From an uncultured Chryseobacterium sp. (GTDB lineage: Bacteria; Bacteroidota; Bacteroidia; Flavobacteriales; Weeksellaceae): DNA of 64,000 nt. Positions 1 to 7,352 of this stretch are shown here, piece by piece (positions within the stretch are counted from its first letter, which is position 1; the number at the start of each line of letters is the position of its first letter). A program made the position numbers and the translations under genes. The notes beneath the pieces were generated by a model that worked only from the letters and a program-made list of their open reading frames with translations, was not told where the DNA came from and searched no databases. The stretch is from contig CAJYLO010000008.1 of assembly GCA_913776245.1 (NCBI GenBank), forward strand, positions 1 through 64,000. The letters run 5' to 3'.

Positions 1-40
1 TAAATTCCTGAATCTTTTGTTCAACGTTATAGTGTTCCAT
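1..40 (-). CDS. Partial CDS, 5' end only
   Basis: An ATG at 38-40 on the minus strand opens a frame that runs off the left edge and encodes MEHYNVEQKIQEF. Thirteen codons are too few to assign a family. The start is supported by a good promoter-like arrangement just upstream (60-89) and by the absence of any better use for the 180 bp between this point and the end of dprA. Confidence is limited by the short visible length. Confidence 0.4.
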   Translation of the reverse strand, partial: MEHYNVEQKIQEF

Positions 41-59
41 TGTTCTATAATTATGACAA

Positions 60-89
60 CAAATTTAATTTTATTTTCAAATTTTGCAA
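60..89 (-). promoter_or_regulatory. Bacteroidota-type promoter for the left-edge gene
   Basis: On the minus strand TTG (87-89) is followed after 19 bp by TAAATTTG (60-67), which matches the TAnnTTTG -7 element and the usual -33/-7 spacing. The -7 box ends about 20 nt before the ATG at 40. This is a sequence match only. Confidence 0.45.
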
Positions 90-220
90 GTAATATTTTG
101 ATTTTTATTGAAAAATTAATGATATTAAAGAAGTTTTTTGCTTATTGTATAATTTATTGTTTTGTGTTAAGAATTATTGAATCTAATGTTAAATTAATTC
201 AAGTTTTCGAAAAGCGATTT

Positions 221-1330
221 TTAGTAGTTCCGGAGATATTGCCTGCCGGAAAGACATTTGATATGGCCATAAAGTTCCAAATCCAAAAGAATTGGTAAAA
301 GCTTATGATGCAGAATGTTAGTTTTATCGGCTATTTCGTCCAGCGAAAGCGCTTCCTGATGATCCAGAATTTCAAGGATCTGCTGGTGTTCTTTTTTATC
401 GGGATCCAGTTTTACAATTGGCATTTTCTCAGGAAATAATTCGGGTTGGACAGATAAATTCAAACTGTCAATCAATGATTTGATATTTACAATAGATTCT
501 GCCTTATTCTGAGCGATGAGCTGATTGCAGCCCTGGCTATACTGATCCGTGATTTTTCCCGGAAGTGCAAAAACATCACGGTTATAAGAATTAGCACAGT
601 TTACAGTAGTTACTGATCCGCCGCCAAAAGCTGTTTCAACTACAATAAGATGTTGAGATAATCCGGCAATAATTCTATTCCGTTGCAGAAAATTCTCCCG
701 GCTTACATTATCAAAAGTGCAGTATTCTGAGATAAGAGCACCATTATTTTCTAAAATCTTTTTTGCCAGGTTTTTGTTAGAAGCGGGATAGATTTTGTCG
801 AGACTTTGGGCCATTACAGCGAGTGTAGGAATATGATTCTCGAGAGACTCTTCGTGCACGCAGGTATCTGCGCCTAATGCCAATCCGCTGACAGTACAGA
901 TATTAGACCCGGATAATCCTGCCAGCAGTTCATGGATGAATTGTTTTCCGTAGGATGTGAGCTTTCTGGTTCCTACAATGCTGAGCGTATTGAGATCAGA
1001 TGTTAGTTTTCCTTTGTAAAACAGAAGAACCGGTGCATCATCACAATTTGAAAGATGCCTTGGATAGGCCGGATCATTATGAGAAACAAGGCTGATTGAT
1101 TTTTTCTCACAGAATTTAAGTTCTTTTTCTGCGTTGATGAGCAATTCTTTTTTGCCGATATCCTGCGTAATCTTTGTCCCGATGCCTGAAATTGAAAGCA
1201 AAGCCTTTTTTGGCGATTCCCAGACTGCTTTTGCGGAACCTTTTATTTGAATGAGTTTTCTCAGATTGGTATTGCCGATGTTTTTACATTGCCTGAGTGC
1301 GAGGATGTAGAGATAATCTTCCGGAAACAT
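221..1330 (-). CDS. dprA: DNA-processing protein DprA
   Basis: DprA loads RecA on incoming single-stranded DNA during natural transformation. The 369-residue protein has an N-terminal helix-hairpin-helix-like segment (SISGIGTKITQDIG, about residues 45-60), then the Rossmann-like DprA domain: SIVGTRKLTSYG, TVSGLALGADTCVH, NRIIAGLS, a glycine-rich VETAFGGGSVTT and FALPGKITDQYSQGCNQLI. A C-terminal winged-helix-like segment follows. Length and order fit full-length DprA. It lies 32 bp downstream of the rhomboid-like gene on the same strand. A -7-like TATCTTCG on the minus strand at 1348-1355 could drive it independently. Confidence 0.95.
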   Translation of the reverse strand: MFPEDYLYILALRQCKNIGNTNLRKLIQIKGSAKAVWESPKKALLSISGIGTKITQDIGKKELLINAEKELKFCEKKSISLVSHNDPAYPRHLSNCDDAPVLLFYKGKLTSDLNTLSIVGTRKLTSYGKQFIHELLAGLSGSNICTVSGLALGADTCVHEESLENHIPTLAVMAQSLDKIYPASNKNLAKKILENNGALISEYCTFDNVSRENFLQRNRIIAGLSQHLIVVETAFGGGSVTTVNCANSYNRDVFALPGKITDQYSQGCNQLIAQNKAESIVNIKSLIDSLNLSVQPELFPEKMPIVKLDPDKKEHQQILEILDHQEALSLDEIADKTNILHHKLLPILLDLELYGHIKCLSGRQYLRNY

Positions 1331-1347
1331 AATTCATTTGTGTATGC

Positions 1348-1355
1348 TTACGAAG
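1348..1355 (-). promoter_or_regulatory. -7-like element upstream of dprA
   Basis: Minus-strand TATCTTCG, one base off TAnnTTTG, lies 18 nt upstream of the dprA ATG. No clear -33 element was found. Confidence 0.3.
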
Positions 1356-1362
1356 ATAAAAA

Positions 1363-2154
1363 CTATTTTTCTCTTTTCCGAATTTCATCCAGATATTCCC
1401 AGATATTTTCCTGTTTCAGCTGAGGGAGCTCTTCAAAATCTTCCGGATGATTGGCAATGTAATCCTGCCACATCTTATCATCACGCTCGCTGTAGTAATT
1501 AGGAAATTCCCAAATAAATTTTCTCTTTTTCTCTTCCCCGATTTTTCTGAAAACCACAGCAAGAATGAGTCCCGTTATACTGCCCGCAAGGTGAGACTGC
1601 CAGCTGATCTTGCTTGGTTCCTCCAATTGCGAAAAGAACTCTTCCGGAAAAATGCCCCAGATCAAACTTCCATAATACAGTGCGACTAACAGGGAAATGG
1701 TCAGCAGCTTCATGTTCCAGCGGAAAACACCACTGAAGAAAATGAAAAAAGCCAGCATATAAACCAGTCCGCTTGCCCCTATAATGCAGTTGTAGTTCCA
1801 TTTTCCTGTAACGATGTCAATTGGTGGGAGCATCCAAACCAATAATCCGGAAGCAATCCAGCCGATAAGGAAAATGCGCCCGGCTATTTTAGGGTAGAAT
1901 TCAAAAAGGAGGAATAGTAAAACTGCAATCGGCAAAGAATTTCCTATGATGTGATCCAGATTGCCATGAAGCAGGGGCGCAAAGAGAACACCTTTCAGTC
2001 CTTGTGGCAGAAGCGGAATAATGGCACCGTTGCAGCCTTCAAAAAATCCAAGATTCTGAAGGATAAAGAAACTCCACATCAGCCCCAACATAACAGCAGG
2101 GACTAAAAATGATCTTAGATTTAGAGATTTAAAAAGCATTGGTTTTTCATTCAC
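1363..2154 (-). CDS. Rhomboid-family intramembrane serine protease
   Basis: This 263-residue membrane protein has about six hydrophobic segments. The rhomboid signatures are visible: HGNLDHIIGN (residues 63-72) in the position of the conserved HxxxN loop, the catalytic-type GASG with Ser128, and the second dyad residue His188 in QSHLAGSITG. The family cleaves transmembrane substrates within the bilayer. The soluble C-terminal tail (about residues 205-263) is charged and ends in EKREK. The substrate is unknown. It precedes dprA on the same strand, 32 bp away, so the two may be cotranscribed, although a functional link is not evident. Confidence 0.9.
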   Translation of the reverse strand: MNEKPMLFKSLNLRSFLVPAVMLGLMWSFFILQNLGFFEGCNGAIIPLLPQGLKGVLFAPLLHGNLDHIIGNSLPIAVLLFLLFEFYPKIAGRIFLIGWIASGLLVWMLPPIDIVTGKWNYNCIIGASGLVYMLAFFIFFSGVFRWNMKLLTISLLVALYYGSLIWGIFPEEFFSQLEEPSKISWQSHLAGSITGLILAVVFRKIGEEKKRKFIWEFPNYYSERDDKMWQDYIANHPEDFEELPQLKQENIWEYLDEIRKREK

Positions 2155-2255
2155 AATTTTACAGCCAATTCTGCGGAGAGGTAATTTTGTCCGTAAAAAT
2201 GCTTGCGCAGATAAAAATTGGTTATAAAGTCAGAATTTAGAAAAATTAGATTTAT

Positions 2256-2263
2256 TATTTTTG
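2256..2263 (+). promoter_or_regulatory. -7 element for the first DUF3078 gene
   Basis: TATTTTTG matches TAnnTTTG and lies 18 bp upstream of the ATG at 2281. No convincing -33 TTG was found at the usual spacing. Confidence 0.4.
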
Positions 2264-2280
2264 TTTAAAATTTGGAATTA

Positions 2281-3387
2281 ATGAGAAAGGTATTGGCATT
2301 TGTAATTATGGTTTTAGGATTTTCGGTACAGGCTCAAGTAGTTGACTATCAGAAAATAATTGATTCTATTGCCCAGAAAAAATGGGACTCTATATCCGTA
2401 GACCTGGACAGTCTGGCCAATCCGAAAATCATCGACATCAGATCTATTAAAAAAGATTCTGTGAAAATCACCAATAATGTTGTCATTATTCCGAACTCTA
2501 ATGATGCAAGTCCGCTCACACCTTCTTCAATCCTGACATTACCGACGCTGAAACGATGGTTTATTTTCGGGCAAAACAGCCTGGTTTTCAATCAGTCTTC
2601 CTTTTCCAACTGGTATGCCGGGGGAAACAACAATATTGGCGTTATTGGCAAAGTCAATTATAATATTGTTTATAAGAAAGACAGGCATTACCTGGATAAT
2701 AATATTCAGTTAGGCTATGGCTTTGTTTCATCTACCGGGCAATCTACCAGGAAAACAGATGATTATATCAATCTGATGACCAATTATGGCTATGAGTTAG
2801 CGCAGCATTATTACCTTTCTACTGGATTCCAGTTTTTATCTCAGTTTACAGCGGGTTATAATTATTCCAACACACCGGATCCTGTTTTTGATGACAGGAT
2901 TTCAAAATTTATGGCACCGGGCTATCTGAATCTTGGTATAGGTATTTCTTATAACCCTAACGAAAACTTTCAGGTTATTCTGAGACCTCTAAATGGAAAG
3001 TTCACCTTTGTACTCGATAAAAAATTACAATACGCAGGAAATTATGGTCTCGAAAAAGACGGGCAAAGTCTTAGAGCTGAGCTAGGTGCAATGCTGAACG
3101 TGCTTTATAAGATCAAACTTTTTAAAGATGCGACTTATGTCAATTCGGTCAATTTCTTTAGTAATTACCTGCAACATTCCGAGCGGGTAGATATCAATTA
3201 CAGCGGAAGCTTAAATCTTAAATTCAATAAATATATCACAACCGTAGTTACCATAGATATGATGTATGATCATGACCAGATTCAGAAGTTGCAGAGAAAG
3301 CAGACACTGGGCATTGGAATTACCTACAATCTGGGATATAAGATTGAGCGGGATAAAACCGGCGTCATAAAACCATTTGTGAATTAA
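2281..3387 (+). CDS. DUF3078 family outer-membrane protein (first copy)
   Basis: I start at the ATG at 2281, not the in-frame TTG at 2272, because the ATG opens directly into a signal peptide (MRKVLAFVIMVLGFSVQAQ). The mature 350 residues have a low-complexity N-terminal region, then the DUF3078 core beginning WFIFGQNSLVFNQSSFSNWY, followed by alternating hydrophobic/aromatic strands. The pattern suggests an outer-membrane beta-barrel. The cargo or role is unknown. A shorter paralog follows 30 bp downstream; the two share QSxFSNW, GYGxxx, FMAPGYLNLG, NxxFTFVLDK and QTLGIG segments, so they arose by tandem duplication. Confidence 0.85.
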   Translation: MRKVLAFVIMVLGFSVQAQVVDYQKIIDSIAQKKWDSISVDLDSLANPKIIDIRSIKKDSVKITNNVVIIPNSNDASPLTPSSILTLPTLKRWFIFGQNSLVFNQSSFSNWYAGGNNNIGVIGKVNYNIVYKKDRHYLDNNIQLGYGFVSSTGQSTRKTDDYINLMTNYGYELAQHYYLSTGFQFLSQFTAGYNYSNTPDPVFDDRISKFMAPGYLNLGIGISYNPNENFQVILRPLNGKFTFVLDKKLQYAGNYGLEKDGQSLRAELGAMLNVLYKIKLFKDATYVNSVNFFSNYLQHSERVDINYSGSLNLKFNKYITTVVTIDMMYDHDQIQKLQRKQTLGIGITYNLGYKIERDKTGVIKPFVN

Positions 3388-3417
3388 CATTAAAATAATA
3401 TAACTCTCTAACACACG

Positions 3418-4323
3418 ATGAAAAAAATCTTCCTTTTAGCTGCCGGCATTATGGCAGCTAACCTTATTGCTCAGGAGCAAACATCTCAGGATACAATTAA
3501 AGCATGGTCCGTTGTAGGGCAGAATACACTGATGCTGAACCAGTCTGCATTTTCCAACTGGGTTGCAGGTGGTGCCAATAACATCGGCTGGCAGGCAGGT
3601 GTCAATTATAACCTAACCTATGAGAAAGGGAATGATCTTTGGGAAAATCTTATCATTCTTGGCTACGGAATGAATAACACCCAAGGTGTAGGAAACCGCA
3701 AAACTCAGGATGTGATTAATCTTTCCACGAATTATGGAAGGAAAATATCGGATCATTGGTACGCCTCTGCCGGAGCCGGATTAATAACACAATTTGCGCC
3801 TGGATATACAGACGGAAATAATCCCGAAGCCCTGAAAATCTCAAATTTTATGGCGCCGGGATATTTGAATTTAGGTGCTGGTTTTACATACAAGCCTAAT
3901 GATAATTTTACAATGACGCTAAGGCCGGCCAATGCAAGATTCACCTTTGTACTGGATAAAGATCTGCAATATGCAGGAAATTACGGGCTGAAAAATGATG
4001 GTGATTCTATGCTGTTCCAGTTCGGTTTCCTGGGAACTGCCCAATATAAAGTTAAGCTGATGGAAAATATTACTTTACAGAACAATGCTTCCGTATTCTC
4101 TAATTATCTGGATCATCCGGAAAGACTTGTTCTTTCCTATGGCGGGATTCTGAATATGAAAGTTAATAAATATATTTCCACCAATATTACATTGGATTTA
4201 TTGTACGATCATAACCAGATCAAAAAAACACAGCTGAAACAGACTTTAGGAATAGGCTTTGCCTATAATGTAGATAATGGAAAAAAACGATCTGATGATA
4301 AAAGAAATCAGGGTTGGAAATAA
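3418..4323 (+). CDS. DUF3078 family outer-membrane protein (second copy)
   Basis: This 301-residue protein has a signal peptide (MKKIFLLAAGIMAANLIAQ) and enters the DUF3078 core almost immediately (SVVGQNTLMLNQSAFSNWV). It lacks the roughly 70-residue N-terminal extension of its upstream paralog. Shared blocks include FMAPGYLNLG, RFTFVLDKDLQYAGNYGL and KQTLGIGFAYN. A predicted beta-barrel in the outer membrane is likely from the alternating pattern, but no function is known to me. It probably shares a transcript with the first copy (30 bp gap) and ends at the bidirectional terminator at 4324-4350. Confidence 0.85.
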   Translation: MKKIFLLAAGIMAANLIAQEQTSQDTIKAWSVVGQNTLMLNQSAFSNWVAGGANNIGWQAGVNYNLTYEKGNDLWENLIILGYGMNNTQGVGNRKTQDVINLSTNYGRKISDHWYASAGAGLITQFAPGYTDGNNPEALKISNFMAPGYLNLGAGFTYKPNDNFTMTLRPANARFTFVLDKDLQYAGNYGLKNDGDSMLFQFGFLGTAQYKVKLMENITLQNNASVFSNYLDHPERLVLSYGGILNMKVNKYISTNITLDLLYDHNQIKKTQLKQTLGIGFAYNVDNGKKRSDDKRNQGWK

Positions 4324-4350
4324 AAAAGCGGAGATTAATTCTCCGCTTTT
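4324..4350. terminator. Bidirectional intrinsic terminator between DUF3078 gene and msrA
   Basis: A perfect 10-bp stem AAAAGCGGAG/CTCCGCTTTT with a 7-base loop and flanking A/T runs separates two convergent genes. The msrA stop codon lies inside the loop (4335-4337), so msrA's last codons form one arm of the hairpin. Confidence 0.85.
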
Positions 4351-4988
4351 TCGTTTAGCCAGCCCAGCTCTCCGAAATGTTTTTTGAATTTCTGAATCTT
4401 TGGTCCTACTACAGCGCTGCAGTATGGCTGAGTCGGATTGGCATTATAATAGCCTTGATGGTAGGCCTCTGCTGCCCAGAATTTTTTGAAAGGAACAATT
4501 TCGGTGACATATTTTCCGTTCCATTCCTGCTTGGCTTCAGATGCTTTCATAGATTCTTCCGCTTGCTGCTTTTGCTTTTCCGAATGATAGAAAATAGCCG
4601 ACCGGTATTGCGTCCCTATATCATTTCCCTGCCTGTTAAGCGTGGTTGGGTTATGAAGAAACCAGAATACTTCCAGCAATTGCTTAAAAGAAATAATTTT
4701 TGGGTCGAATGCGATCTGCACCACTTCTGCATGTCCTGTTGTTCCGGTGCAAACTTCTTCATAAGTAGGGTTTTCCTTATGCCCGCCGGAATATCCGGAG
4801 ACTACAGAATCTACACCTTTCAGCATATGAAAGCAGCTTTCCACACACCAGAAACATCCGCCTGCCAATGTGGCATATTCCAAATTGTTCTTGTCCATTT
4901 TTTGATTTGTTAAGGGTTTTGATTGTTTTTCCTGTCCGTTACAGTTTACCAGGAAAAAGCTTAGAATGATAAATAAATAATGTTTCAT
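4335..4988 (-). CDS. msrA: Peptide-methionine (S)-S-oxide reductase, predicted lipoprotein
   Basis: MsrA reduces methionine-S-sulfoxide in proteins. The catalytic GGCFWC motif is at residues 43-48 (Cys45 nucleophile). Other family segments are SGYSGGHKENPTYEEVCTGT, HAEVVQIAFDP, FHNPTTLNRQGNDIGTQYRS and YHQGYY. I choose the ATG at 4988 over an upstream start at 5033 because it opens into a lipoprotein signal, MKHYLFIILSFFLVNC, with Cys16 as the lipidated residue. The enzyme is therefore expected to be membrane-anchored in the periplasm and to repair envelope proteins. A long stem-loop ends only 12 nt before the start codon. Confidence 0.93.
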   Translation of the reverse strand: MKHYLFIILSFFLVNCNGQEKQSKPLTNQKMDKNNLEYATLAGGCFWCVESCFHMLKGVDSVVSGYSGGHKENPTYEEVCTGTTGHAEVVQIAFDPKIISFKQLLEVFWFLHNPTTLNRQGNDIGTQYRSAIFYHSEKQKQQAEESMKASEAKQEWNGKYVTEIVPFKKFWAAEAYHQGYYNANPTQPYCSAVVGPKIQKFKKHFGELGWLNEKAEN

Positions 4989-5000
4989 CTTTGCAAGAAA

Positions 5001-5070
5001 AAATCCTTTGATTTTCCGTAATACCAATAGCAAAAATTATTCCTATCAGTAAGAAAACACCAAAGGATTT
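5001..5070 (-). terminator. Long-loop stem between ROK gene and msrA
   Basis: On the minus strand AAATCCTTTG and CAAAGGATTT form a perfect 10-bp stem around a 50-nt loop, with a T run right after the second arm. It starts 10 nt past the ROK stop codon and ends 12 nt before the msrA ATG. It could terminate ROK transcription or regulate read-through into msrA. Confidence 0.5.
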
Positions 5071-5080
5071 CTAACATCAA

Positions 5081-6055
5081 TTATTTATTATTTTCCCATA
5101 CCAGAGCGCTAGCTCCAAGTATAGCCGCATCTGCCTCATCCAGTTCGCTGAAAACAAGTTTTACCTTGCCACGGAAAATCGGAAGCAGGTTTCTTTCCAT
5201 ATGTAATTTTGTAGGTTTCAGAAGGTAATCGCCGGCTTTGATAACACCTCCGAATAGTAAAATGGCTTCAGGGGAAGAAAACATCACGAAGTTTGCAAGC
5301 GCTTCTCCAAGTTTCTGGCCAGTGTATCGGAATACTTCAATGGCAGTAGGATCACCTTTCTGCGCACATTCATGAACTGTTTTTGAGTTGATCTCTTCTT
5401 CCGGGTATTGATTCAGCATCGAATCCGGGAACTCTGCACGGAACTTTTTGGCAGTAATAGCAATTCCGGTTGCAGAAGCATAAGCTTCCAGACTGCCTTC
5501 GGAACCGGTACTCCAGTGTTTTCTTCCGCCCGGCTTCACGATGGTGTGTCCCAACTCTCCTGCAAAACCGTCGTGTCCATAAATAAGGCTGCCACCAGCA
5601 ATGATCCCGCTGCCTACACCTGTCCCTAATGTAATCATTATAAAGTCCTTCATTCCTCTTGCTGCTCCAAACATCATCTCGCCCAATGCAGCAGCATTCG
5701 CATCATTGGTCATTCTGCAAGGATAGCCGAATTTTTTCGTCATCAGCTCAGCAAAGGGAACTACACCTTTCCACCTCAGGTTGGGTGCCTGTTCTATCGT
5801 TCCTCTGTAATAATTGGCATTGGGTGCACCTACGCCAATGCCGTCCAGATTTTTATTAGGAGAATATTTTTCTATTAACGGATTGATATTTTGGTACAAT
5901 GCGTCGATAAAATCTTCCACTTTTTCATACTCATCCGTTTTGATGCTTCCTTTTGCAAGAATCTCACCTCTGTGATTTACCAGTCCGAATTTCGTATTTG
6001 TTCCACCGATATCAATTCCTAAAGCAATTTGCTTTGACAGATCTATTAATGACAT
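5081..6055 (-). CDS. ROK family sugar kinase (glucokinase-like)
   Basis: ROK proteins phosphorylate sugars with ATP or act as sugar-responsive regulators. This 324-residue protein has no helix-turn-helix, so a kinase is likely. The N-terminal ATP-binding loop is GIDIGGTNTKFGLV (residues 13-26), the second phosphate loop TLGTGVGSGII is near 140, and GFAGELGHT gives the glutamate and histidine of the ROK signature. The usual CxCGxxGCxE zinc motif is absent: the corresponding stretch reads GGRKHWSTGSEGSLE, with no cysteines. The substrate cannot be fixed from sequence; glucose is the default guess. It lies upstream of msrA on the same strand. Confidence 0.88.
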   Translation of the reverse strand: MSLIDLSKQIALGIDIGGTNTKFGLVNHRGEILAKGSIKTDEYEKVEDFIDALYQNINPLIEKYSPNKNLDGIGVGAPNANYYRGTIEQAPNLRWKGVVPFAELMTKKFGYPCRMTNDANAAALGEMMFGAARGMKDFIMITLGTGVGSGIIAGGSLIYGHDGFAGELGHTIVKPGGRKHWSTGSEGSLEAYASATGIAITAKKFRAEFPDSMLNQYPEEEINSKTVHECAQKGDPTAIEVFRYTGQKLGEALANFVMFSSPEAILLFGGVIKAGDYLLKPTKLHMERNLLPIFRGKVKLVFSELDEADAAILGASALVWENNK

Positions 6056-6091
6056 TTTGAATTTATAATTTCGAAGTATAAAAGTAAAAAA

Positions 6092-6113
6092 AATCCGAGA
6101 ATGTTCCCGGATT
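6092..6113 (-). terminator. Intrinsic terminator of the PepSY/TonB-receptor unit
   Basis: Read on the minus strand, AATCCGGGAA and TTCTCGGATT pair over 10 bp with one G-U wobble and are followed by eight T residues. It lies 3 nt downstream of the PepSY stop codon. Confidence 0.75.
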
Positions 6114-6115
6114 AA

Positions 6116-7342
6116 TTAACCTATTTTTAAGTTTTTTTGAAAATTATTATTCTTTTTTCGCCGTCCCCAACAGATCATAAATCCTGTCACGGGCATTGAT
6201 GCAATAATCAGACTGACAATAAACGCTACAATCTTTGTTGGCAGACCTAAAATTGCACCAACGTGGATGTCATAATTGGCTGCAACTGTTTTTTCGCCAA
6301 AATTTTTGTCTTCGGGATCGTGTCTGTGCAACAATTCTCCGGAATTTTCATCAAAAATAAGGCTGCTGCTTTTATGATAAGAATAGGAGAGGTGTTTTAC
6401 ATAGACCTCGAAATTGGGATGCTCGTGATCATCAAGGTGCGGATGTCCCAAGTCTAAAGAGAAGCCATATGCGTTGGGATAAAGTTCTTTTACTTTGTCC
6501 GAAATTTTATCAAGCGTTCCTTCATTTCTCATCTCAATGGGCGCTTTGGTCGTGATTTTTGAAAAATCGGGATAAGCTGTTTCTCCACCTGAAAAAATAT
6601 AATAGATTGATGCCTGAACCACAAAAAATGCATAGAACAGGCCTGTGACAGTCAGGATCAAAGCAAAGATTGAAGAATAAAATCCGAGGATATTATGAAG
6701 GTCGTAGTTCTTACGCTTCCATTGTGTGGTATCTTTCCATTGGAATCTGAAGCGCTGTTTTCTGGCAGCTTTGTTTTTCGGCCACCAAAGAACGATGCCG
6801 GTGATCAGCATTATCAGGAAAATAATAACCGGGATTCCGACCACATAAGTTCCCCAATCCTGCTTCAGTAAAAAGCTCCAGTGAATGGATTTAACAATAG
6901 CAAAGAAACCGTTTTTCTCATCATAAACCTGTAGAACTTTTCCTGTGTAAGGGTTTACATAAGCCAGCTTATAGACCGGAAACTCGTCAAAATAATTCCA
7001 TTGATACGGCTTGTGCTCATACCAGTAAAACAGATAGGACATTTTATTGTCAATAGGAACATTGACCCAGTGAATCGGAAAATCCTCATTAGTCTGCTCA
7101 TTGACCAACCGTTCTAACGCTCTTATGGGAAGGATTTTTTTATGTTCAATATTTTTTTCGTTATGATAGATGTATTCTTTCCGGGTGAAATTTTCTACCT
7201 CGTCTTTGAAAACATACAGCGCGCCTGTAATAGCAATAATGAAAATCAGCAAACCAATGGACAGGCCAAACCACAAATGCAGTTTGGCCGACCATTTCTT
7301 GAAAAATCCTGGTTTCTTTTTATGATGGTGTTTTTTGATCAT
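6116..7342 (-). CDS. PepSY-associated transmembrane protein (iron-uptake associated)
   Basis: The 408-residue inner-membrane protein has four clear hydrophobic helices: IGLLIFIIAITGALYVF near the N-terminus, VVGIPVIIFLIMLITGIVLWW near 170, FYSSIFALILTVTGLFYAFFVV near 225, and IVAFIVSLIIASMPVTGFMICWG near 385, with large periplasmic segments between. A histidine/lysine-rich N-terminus and SIHWSFLL are typical of the family. These proteins are usually linked to siderophore uptake, possibly as ferric-siderophore reductases. Here it starts 10 bp after a TonB-dependent siderophore receptor, so the two form one operon. Iron control is likely but no Fur box was confirmed. Confidence 0.88.
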   Translation of the reverse strand: MIKKHHHKKKPGFFKKWSAKLHLWFGLSIGLLIFIIAITGALYVFKDEVENFTRKEYIYHNEKNIEHKKILPIRALERLVNEQTNEDFPIHWVNVPIDNKMSYLFYWYEHKPYQWNYFDEFPVYKLAYVNPYTGKVLQVYDEKNGFFAIVKSIHWSFLLKQDWGTYVVGIPVIIFLIMLITGIVLWWPKNKAARKQRFRFQWKDTTQWKRKNYDLHNILGFYSSIFALILTVTGLFYAFFVVQASIYYIFSGGETAYPDFSKITTKAPIEMRNEGTLDKISDKVKELYPNAYGFSLDLGHPHLDDHEHPNFEVYVKHLSYSYHKSSSLIFDENSGELLHRHDPEDKNFGEKTVAANYDIHVGAILGLPTKIVAFIVSLIIASMPVTGFMICWGRRKKNNNFQKNLKIG

Positions 7343-7352
7343 TTATTGGTCT

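Noticed and set aside
17..298. Plus-strand 93-codon frame at the left edge
   Set aside because: It overlaps the 3' end of dprA, has no family features and very AT-biased composition; the minus-strand start at 40 explains this region better.
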